A stretch of 25,643 bases of DNA from assembly GCF_905212365.1 (NCBI RefSeq), contig NZ_CAJMEH010000025.1, positions 1-25,643 on the forward strand, written 5' to 3'. Position numbers and translations under genes: made by a program. The notes under the pieces are model-generated. The model was not told where the DNA came from. It did no database searches and saw nothing but the letters and a program-made list of their open reading frames with translations. This stretch comes from an uncultured Phascolarctobacterium sp. Its GTDB lineage: Bacteria > Bacillota > Negativicutes > Acidaminococcales > Acidaminococcaceae. Of the stretch, positions 14,360 to 21,276 are shown one piece after another (within the stretch, counting starts at the first letter, position 1; every line of letters begins with the position of its first letter).

Positions 14360-15088
14360 ATGACTATGATTTTTGCCCATCGCGGCTTTTCCGGCTATTA
14401 TCCCGAAAACACTATGCTGGCCTTTCAAAAAACGGCGGAGGAATCTCCTGCCGACGGCATCGAGCTCGATATTCAGCTGACGAAGGACGGCGAAATCGTC
14501 ATTATGCACGACGAAGCTCTGGACCGCACCACTAACGGCAGCGGCTTTTTAAAGGACTACACGCTGGAGCAGCTGAAAACCTTGTCCGTAGGCGTTAATA
14601 CCAAGGGCTTCTTCCCCCGCCAAACTATTCCCACGCTGCGCGAATATTTTTCTTGGCTCAAAACCACTAAGCTCATTACCAACATCGAGCTGAAAACCGG
14701 CATTTTTGAATACGATGGCATGGCGGAAAAGCTGGTGTCTATGGTTCACGAATTTGGTCTGGAAAAGCAAATATGGTATTCCTCTTTCAATCATTATTCC
14801 ATCGCCCGCATCAGGGAGCTGCAGCCTGATGCCAAATGCGGCCTGCTGACCGAAACCTGGATTATGAACATCGGCGCTTATGCCGCAAGCCAGGGAGCAG
14901 CTACCGTCAACGCCTGCAGCCCCTTCTGCCTGAAGAAAGGCGTAGCCGAGGATTTACATAAGCACGGCGTGGGCCTGCAGGCCTGGACGCCTAACGACGC
15001 AGAGCTGATGGGCAAGCTGGTCAAAGCCGGAGTCGACGTTCTCATCACCAATTACCCCGATATCGCCGCCAAAGTCATAGGCCGTTAA
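14360..15088 (+). CDS. ugpQ: Cytoplasmic glycerophosphodiester phosphodiesterase
   Basis: Hydrolyses glycerophosphodiesters (deacylated phospholipid head groups) to sn-glycerol 3-phosphate and an alcohol. The 242-residue GDPD-family protein has the catalytic set near the N-terminus: FAHRGFSG (His7, Arg8), YPENT (Glu16), ELD (Glu35, Asp37) and MHDEALDRTT (His50). The C-terminal half has GLQAWTPND and VDVLITNYPD, the typical barrel end. No signal peptide is present, so it is a UgpQ-like cytoplasmic form, not periplasmic GlpQ. AAAGGAG precedes the ATG. It is followed 18 bases later by the LacI-type regulator. Its product joins the same pool as that of glpK. The symbol is assigned by location and length only. 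Confidence 0.9.
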   Translation: MTMIFAHRGFSGYYPENTMLAFQKTAEESPADGIELDIQLTKDGEIVIMHDEALDRTTNGSGFLKDYTLEQLKTLSVGVNTKGFFPRQTIPTLREYFSWLKTTKLITNIELKTGIFEYDGMAEKLVSMVHEFGLEKQIWYSSFNHYSIARIRELQPDAKCGLLTETWIMNIGAYAASQGAATVNACSPFCLKKGVAEDLHKHGVGLQAWTPNDAELMGKLVKAGVDVLITNYPDIAAKVIGR

Positions 15089-15106
15089 AAAAGAAAGGAG
15101 GGCGAC

Positions 15107-16177
15107 ATGCCCAAAAAGGTCACCCTCAAGGACGTCGCCGCGGCGGCAGGGATTTCGCCCGCCAGCGTTTCCATGATTCTTAATCGCCGCAGCATCGACC
15201 GCTTCAATAACGAAACAGTCCGGCAGGTCTTTACTCTGGCCGAAAGCATGGGCTATAAAAATAGCAAAAAGCAAGCCTACAGTCTTGTAGCTCCTGCGGA
15301 CACGCTGATTTTTATCATTTGTCCCTCCGTTTTTAATCCCTTCTACACAACTATCATTCAGGGCATTGAAATCGCCGCCCGACGCCAGGGCTTCGTAACC
15401 TCTGTGCGCACCACCTATTGGGACACTGCCACGGAAAAGGAAATCATGGAGCAGGCGCGCCGTCTGCATGTAGCTGGCGTCATCTTCGCCATGATACCAC
15501 AGCAGCCACAGCTGGCCTACGAGTTGAGCCGTCATCTACCCGTGGTAGCCATCGGCGACCGTCGCGGCGACCTGGAGCTGGCCACAGTGGATATGAATAA
15601 TTTCACCGCCGGGCAGCTGGTAGGCAAGCATCTTTTGGACTTAGGCCACCGCCGTATTGCCTACCTTTCCACCACGCTCAACGAGCAGCACACCTCCCGC
15701 GTGCGCCGCTGCCAGGGATTGCAGGCCGCCTGCCAAGCCTGCGAGGGAGCGCAGCTAAATGTTTTCACCAAAGAAATCACGCCAGATTTTGAAATTTCCA
15801 ACGTGGACGTAGAATACGCCACTGGCTACGAGCTGGCTTTGTCCTGCCTGGCGCAAAGGCCGCAAACCACCGCCCTCGTCGCCATCAACGACATGGTAGC
15901 CTACGGCGCCTACAACGCTGTTTGCGACAAGGGACTACGCATTCCTCAGGATATCAGCCTGTGTGGCTTCGATAATATTTTTCCCTCGCGCCTGCACGGA
16001 ATCAGCCTGACCAGCGTGGATAATTCCCTGACCGACTGCGGCAAAAGCGCCTTTCATCTTTTGCAGGAGGAAATCGCCAGCTACCACAGCCAGGGAAAAT
16101 TTACCAGCATTACTCACGTAGAATATAAATGCCGTTTAGTAACGCGCTCCAGCAGCGGGCCTGCACCCCAAAGTTGA
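15107..16177 (+). CDS. LacI-family transcriptional regulator
   Basis: DNA-binding repressor or activator responding to a small molecule. The 356-residue protein has the LacI helix-turn-helix at about residues 4-25 (VTLKDVAAAAGISPASVSMILN), the hinge region (RVRQVF-type TVRQVFTLAESMGYKNS) and a periplasmic-binding-like core from about residue 65, ending with CGFDNIFPSRLHGISLTSVDN, typical of the family. AAAGGAGG stands before the ATG. It is cotranscribed with ugpQ, so ugpQ and perhaps the divergent dctPQM-glpK genes are its likely targets; this is inference from position. The inducer is unknown; the ligand pocket does not tell me sugar from purine from other effectors. Confidence 0.93.
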   Translation: MPKKVTLKDVAAAAGISPASVSMILNRRSIDRFNNETVRQVFTLAESMGYKNSKKQAYSLVAPADTLIFIICPSVFNPFYTTIIQGIEIAARRQGFVTSVRTTYWDTATEKEIMEQARRLHVAGVIFAMIPQQPQLAYELSRHLPVVAIGDRRGDLELATVDMNNFTAGQLVGKHLLDLGHRRIAYLSTTLNEQHTSRVRRCQGLQAACQACEGAQLNVFTKEITPDFEISNVDVEYATGYELALSCLAQRPQTTALVAINDMVAYGAYNAVCDKGLRIPQDISLCGFDNIFPSRLHGISLTSVDNSLTDCGKSAFHLLQEEIASYHSQGKFTSITHVEYKCRLVTRSSSGPAPQS

Positions 16178-16202
16178 CGCGCCGCTGTTTTGGCGGTATA
16201 AT
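16174..16202 (+). promoter_or_regulatory. azlCD promoter
   Basis: TTGACG (16174-16179), a 17-base spacer and a perfect TATAAT (16197-16202). The -35 box overlaps the stop codon of the LacI-type gene. The spacer holds CCGC and GCGG in inverted orientation, which may form a weak hairpin or an operator. Confidence 0.8.
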
Positions 16203-16243
16203 AAATTCTATCTGAATAATAAGTATTAGGATTGTGCAGGTAA

Positions 16244-16942
16244 ATGTCAATGAACAAATATCATGCGGCCTTTAAAGCCGCTTTTCCGTTAACGCTGCCC
16301 ATCTGCGCAGCGTTTCTTTTTTTAGGAATTTCCTATGGCTTTTATATTTGCAGCAAGGGTTTCTCGCCCTGGTACCCCTTTTTCACCAGCGCGCTGGTTT
16401 TCGCCGGCTCCATGGAATTTGTGCTGGTAAGTATGCTGCTAAGCCCCTTTGAGCCGCTGTACTGTTTTTTAATGACGCTCATGGTCAACTCCCGCCATCT
16501 TTTTTACGGCCTGTCCATGCTGGAAAAATTCAAAGGGCTGGGCTGGAAAAAATTGTATCTCGTCTTTGGCATGTGCGACGAATCCTTTGCCATCAACTGC
16601 TCCGCCACCCCGCCGCCGGGAATTGACAAGGGCTGGTTTATGACCTTCGTCACTTTGCTCAACCAAATTTACTGGGTCGTAGGCGCTACGCTGGGCGGAC
16701 TGCTGGGCAGCAGCTTGCAAATCAACACCAAGGGCCTGGACTTCGCCCTGACGGCGCTGTTCGTCGCCATCTTTGTCAGCCAATGGCAAAGCACGGATAA
16801 TCACGCTCCTGCCATTACCGGCATCGCTATTACCTTGGCATGCCTGCTGCTTTTAGGCCCGCGCAGCTTTATCCCGCCTGCTATGGTGCTGATGCTGCTG
16901 CTCTTTATTTTCGCCTATTACAAAGGAGCGCGCCAGCCATGA
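16244..16942 (+). CDS. azlC: Branched-chain amino acid exporter, large subunit (AzlC)
   Basis: Large membrane subunit of the two-part AzlCD exporter, related to YgaZ of YgaZH. The 232-residue protein is hydrophobic throughout, with FPLTLPICAAFLFLGISYGF near the start, FTSALVFAGSMEFVLVSML, the NSRHLFYGLSMLEKFKG motif and CDESFAINC, all standard for AzlC. ATGs at 16244 and 16250 are both possible; the ribosome site (GCAGG) is weak and better spaced for the second. The next gene overlaps by 4 bases. In Bacillus the system resists leucine analogues. Confidence 0.94.
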   Translation: MSMNKYHAAFKAAFPLTLPICAAFLFLGISYGFYICSKGFSPWYPFFTSALVFAGSMEFVLVSMLLSPFEPLYCFLMTLMVNSRHLFYGLSMLEKFKGLGWKKLYLVFGMCDESFAINCSATPPPGIDKGWFMTFVTLLNQIYWVVGATLGGLLGSSLQINTKGLDFALTALFVAIFVSQWQSTDNHAPAITGIAITLACLLLLGPRSFIPPAMVLMLLLFIFAYYKGARQP

Positions 16943-17268
16943 CCTTTACCGAACAGCTTATAACCATCGCCGCAGTAGTGCTGGGCACCATGCTCACGCG
17001 CTTTCTGCCCTTTCTGCTTTTTCCCGCCGACAAACAGACGCCGCCCCTGGTAGCTTTTCTTGGCAGAGTGCTGCCCGCCGCAGTTATGGGTATGCTGGTG
17101 GTCTATTCCCTCAAGGATATTAATTTTACAGCACCTGCTCACGGCCTGCCGGAAACAATCGCCGTAGGGCTTACCATTCTGCTGCAGCTGACGCTGAAAA
17201 ATCTGCTGGTCACTATCGCCGCCGGTACCATTTGCTACATGCTGCTGGTGCAGCTCATCTTCGTATAA
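16939..17268 (+). CDS. azlD: Branched-chain amino acid exporter, small subunit (AzlD)
   Basis: Small partner of AzlC. The 109-residue protein has three to four hydrophobic segments, with TEQLITIAAVVLGTMLTRFLPFLLFP at the start and FLGRVLPAAVMGMLVVYSL, both AzlD family features. The start is the ATG overlapping the azlC stop (ATGA), with AAAGGAG inside the end of azlC. The frame is open further upstream, but that part only shadows azlC. The terminator follows at 17314. Confidence 0.94.
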   Translation: MTFTEQLITIAAVVLGTMLTRFLPFLLFPADKQTPPLVAFLGRVLPAAVMGMLVVYSLKDINFTAPAHGLPETIAVGLTILLQLTLKNLLVTIAAGTICYMLLVQLIFV

Positions 17269-17313
17269 AAACGGCAGTAAACTTTTTATCCCTCAACTGA
17301 AAATTAAAATATT

Positions 17314-17346
17314 AAAGCACAGCCTATCGCTTGAAGGCTGTGCTTT
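17314..17346. terminator. Terminator after azlCD
   Basis: Perfect 11-base arms, AAAGCACAGCC and GGCTGTGCTTT, with an 11-base loop, followed by CGTTTTT on the plus strand. On the minus strand the stem is followed by AATATTTTAATTTT, so it may also help end the minus-strand DUF1638 transcript. Confidence 0.88.
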
Positions 17347-17451
17347 CGTTTTTAATACGGTATTATTTTTTTGGCAGCTTACTATTGTGGAGCCTGCGTT
17401 TTATCATATTTTATGCCAAGCTCACCGGCATTTTTAATTGACGTACAAGCT

Positions 17452-18123
17452 CTATTTTTTAATCGTACACGGCCTTAATCCGTCAAACTCATGGATGCTG
17501 AGCATGCCGCCCTTGGGTATAAAAATTACGCTCTCGTCATAATTGCCGGACACCAATTTTTCCAGAACCTTATACGGCCCCGGCAAACGTGTAAGCGTCC
17601 CCTCTAAAAGCTTTACCAAAGGCATGATATAAGCTTCAACCTCGTTCAAATCATAGGTTCCCGTATCGATAATGTAAAAATCGGTAAAGCCATGATACAG
17701 CTTTTTGAGATACGCCTCCGCCGCGTCTTTTCCCTGCTCCCGCACCAGCTTCATATAATCTATTGAGGAATTTTTCATAAAGTTCATCCAGCTTTTGGTT
17801 ATAAATATCGCACCGTCGGGCCTTTTTATTCCCGAGCCGGTTAAAAGCACGTCAATACAGTCCATCGTTCTGGGAACAGCCAGATTACAGGTGCTGGCCT
17901 GCAAATCGCAGGTTGCCTTACCGCAGCCGGAAACGCAGATGATTATTTCCTCCGCTTCCGTATTATCGTCGATAATTTTTTGCAGCGTTTGGTGCATTTT
18001 CTGCGGGTCGCTGTGCAAGGCGACGTCTAAATACCTGACCTTGCCGTCAAAGCCTATTTTAGCTATTGTTTGTTCCAATTCCTTTTGCAGCGTGATACAA
18101 GAACAAATCAATCTTTTAGCCAT
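17452..18123 (-). CDS. DUF1638 family protein, function unknown
   Basis: The 223-residue soluble protein has no signal peptide. It has the DUF1638 pattern as I know it: a Cys-containing N-terminus (LICSCI, Cys7 and Cys9), then IIICVSGCGKATCDLQASTCNLAVPR with Cys63, 67, 72 and 79, a further Cys89, and GAIFITKSWM. The cysteine pattern suggests metal or cofactor binding, not shown. The family is found in methanogens and anaerobic bacteria, often near methyl-transfer or redox genes. The ATG is one base after the stop of the FrhB-like gene, with its GGAGA ribosome site inside that gene, so the two are translated together. No function is assigned. Confidence 0.8.
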   Translation of the reverse strand: MAKRLICSCITLQKELEQTIAKIGFDGKVRYLDVALHSDPQKMHQTLQKIIDDNTEAEEIIICVSGCGKATCDLQASTCNLAVPRTMDCIDVLLTGSGIKRPDGAIFITKSWMNFMKNSSIDYMKLVREQGKDAAEAYLKKLYHGFTDFYIIDTGTYDLNEVEAYIMPLVKLLEGTLTRLPGPYKVLEKLVSGNYDESVIFIPKGGMLSIHEFDGLRPCTIKK

Positions 18124-18124
18124 T

Positions 18125-19225
18125 TTATCTCCTTTCCGGACAGCCTATAAGCCGCTCTGCCAATTCTTCTAACGTGAGCTTATCTAAATTCTCAAAGAAA
18201 AATTCTCTCTGCGGATGCAGCGGCAGGGATTTTTCTACAGCCCAATTATATTCCGCGCCCTTGGCAAAATCCGTAGCCAACAAATCCATTTCAGCTTCAA
18301 TCTGCGCCAAAGCGTCCGCGCCTTTAGCGGTATTTACCAGCACCAGCGTTACGCCCTTATCGTCGTCAAAATCCGGGAACTGCTTATCAACGCCCCAATA
18401 ATCGGCAATCGTAATATCAGCCAAGCTGCGCTTATTATTAAACGCGCACTGGCCGCAGCTGGGCCTAATGCTGACATTATTCAAAAACAAACGCATATAG
18501 GTTTCTTTACGCTTGCTGGCGCCCATACGCTGATGCTCTGTCAAAAATACGGTTTCGCCCCGCTTCCAGCCCTTTTCCTTATCGCGAAAGCGCACCTGCC
18601 GCACCGGTTCGCCAGCCTGCGCCGACAATTCCGCCAAATGCTTGCGATACACCTTGGAGCTGGGCACGCCGTGACAAACCACGTCCACCGTCAGCAGATT
18701 AGGATAATCCTTAACCAAATAGCCTTTAAGCCCGCCAATCTGGCAGGGCGTGCCGCTGAACAATCCCTGCCGCCCGGCGCGCAGCAAGCCGCGCGCCTCT
18801 GCAAAGCAGCCTGCGATTACGCTCTGCACATATTTAGAGCCGCGCAAACGCGCCAGCTCGTCCATACTATCGGCTCTCACATGACGCACCTGCAACTGCT
18901 TGTCCAAAGCCGCGCCGAAAACCACGCCGTTTTTCGCCAGCGCCGCTTCGGCCAGCAAAGTAAATACCCCGCCGCTGGAGCTGGCAAAGCGTACCGCGTC
19001 GTTTTTATTTTTCGCTCCGTAAACTGCCAACAATTTATGCTGCTCAGGCTTATGCAGCAGCGGACACACCTGCTCGCACAAACCGCAGTCCACGCAAGCC
19101 TCCTCGTTTACTTCCGGATAAAGAAAGCCCTCGGCGTCAGGGCGCAAAGCAATGCAGCCCCGCGGGCAAATACTGGCGCAAGCCGAACAGCCGCAGCAAT
19201 CGGCTTTATCTGCAAAATCGATCAT
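18125..19225 (-). CDS. FrhB-like iron-sulfur flavoprotein (coenzyme F420 hydrogenase/dehydrogenase beta subunit family)
   Basis: Predicted redox protein. The 366-residue protein opens with two 4Fe-4S ferredoxin motifs, CxxCxxCxxxCP at Cys10, 13, 16, 20 and again at Cys44, 47, 50, 54. The FrhB N- and C-terminal domains follow: SSSGGVFTLLAEAAL, RGSKYVQS, GTPCQIGGLKGYL, DVVCHGVPSSKVY, then SCGQCAFNNKRSLADITIADYWG with further cysteines. Bacterial members often sit in surface polysaccharide clusters, which fits galE-galU-pgm upstream, but the substrate is unknown. A GTG one codon earlier (19228) is also possible; the ATG at 19225 has GAGGTGAGG before it. A long hairpin lies just upstream. DUF1638 follows in the same transcript. 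Confidence 0.88.
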   Translation of the reverse strand: MIDFADKADCCGCSACASICPRGCIALRPDAEGFLYPEVNEEACVDCGLCEQVCPLLHKPEQHKLLAVYGAKNKNDAVRFASSSGGVFTLLAEAALAKNGVVFGAALDKQLQVRHVRADSMDELARLRGSKYVQSVIAGCFAEARGLLRAGRQGLFSGTPCQIGGLKGYLVKDYPNLLTVDVVCHGVPSSKVYRKHLAELSAQAGEPVRQVRFRDKEKGWKRGETVFLTEHQRMGASKRKETYMRLFLNNVSIRPSCGQCAFNNKRSLADITIADYWGVDKQFPDFDDDKGVTLVLVNTAKGADALAQIEAEMDLLATDFAKGAEYNWAVEKSLPLHPQREFFFENLDKLTLEELAERLIGCPERR

Positions 19226-19245
19226 CACACCTCACCTCAATTACA

Positions 19246-19289
19246 AAGGCACAGCCAAATACTTCCTGCGAAGTATTCAGTTGTGCCTT
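19246..19289 (-). other. Long stem-loop between galE and the FrhB-like gene
   Basis: Twenty-base arms (19246-19265 and 19270-19289) around a four-base loop. In minus-strand RNA 19 of 20 positions can pair, three by or next to G-U wobble, with outer AAGGCACA/UGUGCCUU and inner AAUACUUC/GAAGUAUU. The tail UUGUAAUUG is not U-rich enough for a good terminator. The stem ends about 20 bases before the start codon, so mRNA processing, protection or translational control are as likely as termination. Confidence 0.7.
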
Positions 19290-19333
19290 AAACGTCGTCA
19301 TATGTAATTTTTCAGGAAAATATCCGCCGGCGC

Positions 19334-20323
19334 TTAGCCCTCATAGCCGCGAGGATGACCCTTGTGCCATTTCCAGGCCGTGCCGATGACCTCCTCCACG
19401 CTGCTGTGTTCGGGAACCCAGCCCAGCTCGCTGCGGATTTTTTCCGAAGATGCGATTAAAACTGCTGGGTCGCCTGCGCGGCGCGCTTCCTCCACTACCT
19501 TAAAGTCCACAGCCGTAACCTTTTTGGCGCAGTCGATCATCTGGCGCACGCTGAAGCCGTTCTCGCTGCCTAAATTATAGACGCGGCTGCTGCCGCCCTT
19601 GAGCAAATGCTGCAGCGCCAGCACATGGGCCTTAGCCAAATCGCAGACGTGAATATAATCGCGGATGCAAGTGCCGTCCTCCGTCGGATAATCGGTGCCG
19701 AAGATAGCAACCTGCTTGCGCACGCCTTGCGCCGTTTTCAAAATCAGCGGAATCAAATGGCTTTCAGGATTATGGTCCTCGCCGATATCCCGCGTAGGCG
19801 AAGCGCCCGCCGCGTTAAAATAACGCAGCGCCACATAGCGGAAGTCATAAGCCATATCGTAATCGGCCAGCATTTTTTCAATCATCAGCTTGCTGCGACC
19901 GTAAACATTAGTTGGCTGTAGCTTGCTGTCCTCGGTAATCGGCACCTGCTCCGGCTCGCCGTACACCGCCGCCGTCGAAGAAAAGACGATGCGGTCGACG
20001 CCTGCGCCGCGCATAGCCTCCAGCAGATGCAGGCTGCCCTCCACATTATTAAAATAATATTTAGCCGGATCGACCATGGATTCGCCAACCAGACTGCTGG
20101 CGGCAAAATGAATCACCGCGTCGATCTCGAACTGCTCCATAATATGCTTGGCAAAGCGCACGTCATGGATATCGCCCTCCACTAGCTGCACGTCCTCAGG
20201 CACTGCAGCCGCGTGGCCGGTAGAAAAATTATCGTAAACGATGGGCGTAAAGGCGCTCTTTTGCAGCTCCTCCACCACATGGGAGCCAATATAACCGGCG
20301 CCGCCGGTAACGAGAATATTCAT
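19334..20323 (-). CDS. galE: UDP-glucose 4-epimerase
   Basis: Interconverts UDP-glucose and UDP-galactose with bound NAD. The 329-residue extended-SDR protein starts MNILVTGGAGYIGSH (dinucleotide-binding GxxGxxG at 7-13). It has VIHFAA, the catalytic FSSTAAVYG (Ser/Thr near 116) and Tyr141-x3-Lys145 (VYGRSK), then RYFNAAGA and GTCIRDYIHVCDLA, specific to GalE. The frame opens at a GTG at 20335 that overlaps the galU stop. The ATG at 20323 is preferred because it gives the standard N-terminus and has GTGAGG six bases before it. It is cotranscribed with galU. Confidence 0.95.
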   Translation of the reverse strand: MNILVTGGAGYIGSHVVEELQKSAFTPIVYDNFSTGHAAAVPEDVQLVEGDIHDVRFAKHIMEQFEIDAVIHFAASSLVGESMVDPAKYYFNNVEGSLHLLEAMRGAGVDRIVFSSTAAVYGEPEQVPITEDSKLQPTNVYGRSKLMIEKMLADYDMAYDFRYVALRYFNAAGASPTRDIGEDHNPESHLIPLILKTAQGVRKQVAIFGTDYPTEDGTCIRDYIHVCDLAKAHVLALQHLLKGGSSRVYNLGSENGFSVRQMIDCAKKVTAVDFKVVEEARRAGDPAVLIASSEKIRSELGWVPEHSSVEEVIGTAWKWHKGHPRGYEG

Positions 20324-20331
20324 TTTGCGCC

Positions 20332-21216
20332 TCACTTGCCTTCCTTAGCTACGATGCCCTGCAAATACGCCAAAAAACTGTCGTGCAGCTCCGGGCGTTT
20401 CAAAGCCATTTCTACCGTCGCTTCCAAAAAGCCCTGTTTGTCGCCCACGTCATAACGGCGTCCTTCAAAATTATAGGCGTACATAGCCTGCTGCTTAGCC
20501 AAAACCTTCAAAGCGTCGGTCAGCTGAATCTCGCCGCCACGACCCGGCTCTGTGTGCTCCAGAATTTCAAAAATTTCCGGATTAATAACATAGCGTCCCA
20601 AAACAGCCAAACGTGAGGGAGCGTCCTGCACCGCAGGCTTTTCCACCATATCGCTGACGGTAAAGGTGCGCGGCTCGTCCGTAGGCTGGCTGGCTAAGAT
20701 GCCATATGCGGATACCTTTTCCTGCGGCACCTCCTGCACGCCTAAAACGCTGGCGCCCGTCTTATCATAAACGTCAATCAGCTGCTTTAATGCCGGAACC
20801 TGGCCGTCCACCACGTCGTCGCCCAGCAGGACGGCGAAGGGCTCGTCCTCCACAAAATGCTTAGCGCACAAAATAGCGTGGCCCAAGCCTCTGGGCTCCT
20901 TTTGGCGGATATAATGGATGCGCACCTCGGAAATTTTGCGCACCATTTCCAGCTCCTTCATTTTGCCGTGCTCCTCCAGGTTCAGCTCCAGCTCGATGCT
21001 GCGGTCAAAATGGTCCTCGATAGCGCGCTTGCTGCGTCCGGTAATAATCAAAATATCCTCGATACCGGAAGCCAGCGCTTCTTCAATAATGTATTGGATA
21101 GTCGGTTTATCTACAATGGGCAGCATTTCCTTGGGCGTAGCCTTCGTAGCTGGCAAAAAGCGCGTGCCCAGGCCAGCCGCAGGAATAACTGCTTTGCGTA
21201 CCACCTTACGTTCCAT
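20332..21216 (-). CDS. galU: UTP-glucose-1-phosphate uridylyltransferase
   Basis: Makes UDP-glucose from UTP and glucose 1-phosphate. The 294-residue nucleotidyltransferase has AVIPAAGLGTRFLPATKATPKEML at the N-terminus, IVDKPTIQYIIEEA, RQKEPRGLGHAILCA, LLGDDVVDG (metal-binding Asp), and GRYVINPEIFEIL with GEIQLTDAL near the C-terminus, all typical of bacterial GalU. GGAGG precedes the ATG. It lies between pgm, which supplies glucose 1-phosphate, and galE, which uses UDP-glucose, so the three form a nucleotide-sugar pathway. Confidence 0.95.
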   Translation of the reverse strand: MERKVVRKAVIPAAGLGTRFLPATKATPKEMLPIVDKPTIQYIIEEALASGIEDILIITGRSKRAIEDHFDRSIELELNLEEHGKMKELEMVRKISEVRIHYIRQKEPRGLGHAILCAKHFVEDEPFAVLLGDDVVDGQVPALKQLIDVYDKTGASVLGVQEVPQEKVSAYGILASQPTDEPRTFTVSDMVEKPAVQDAPSRLAVLGRYVINPEIFEILEHTEPGRGGEIQLTDALKVLAKQQAMYAYNFEGRRYDVGDKQGFLEATVEMALKRPELHDSFLAYLQGIVAKEGK

Positions 21217-21243
21217 GTGCGTTCCTCCTTCACAAATCGTTCC

Positions 21244-21259
21244 GCCTGCCGCCGCAGGC
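21244..21259. other. Short GC-rich hairpin between pgm and galU
   Basis: GCCTGC and GCAGGC pair around a CGCC loop. The minus-strand side has no U-run, so it is a poor terminator for pgm. TCTTTTATTTT follows on the plus strand, where no gene needs ending. It may adjust pgm-galU transcript stability. Confidence 0.45.
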
Positions 21260-21276
21260 TCTTTTATTTTATAGAT

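Noticed and set aside
14266..14535. Plus-strand 89-residue frame overlapping the ugpQ start
   Set aside because: It is an out-of-frame shadow of ugpQ; AAAGGAG and the HRG catalytic motif fix the real gene at 14360.
17401..17451. Hairpin ATGCC/GGCAT with T-run as a second azlCD terminator
   Set aside because: Only five pairs, and a much stronger terminator already lies at 17314-17346.
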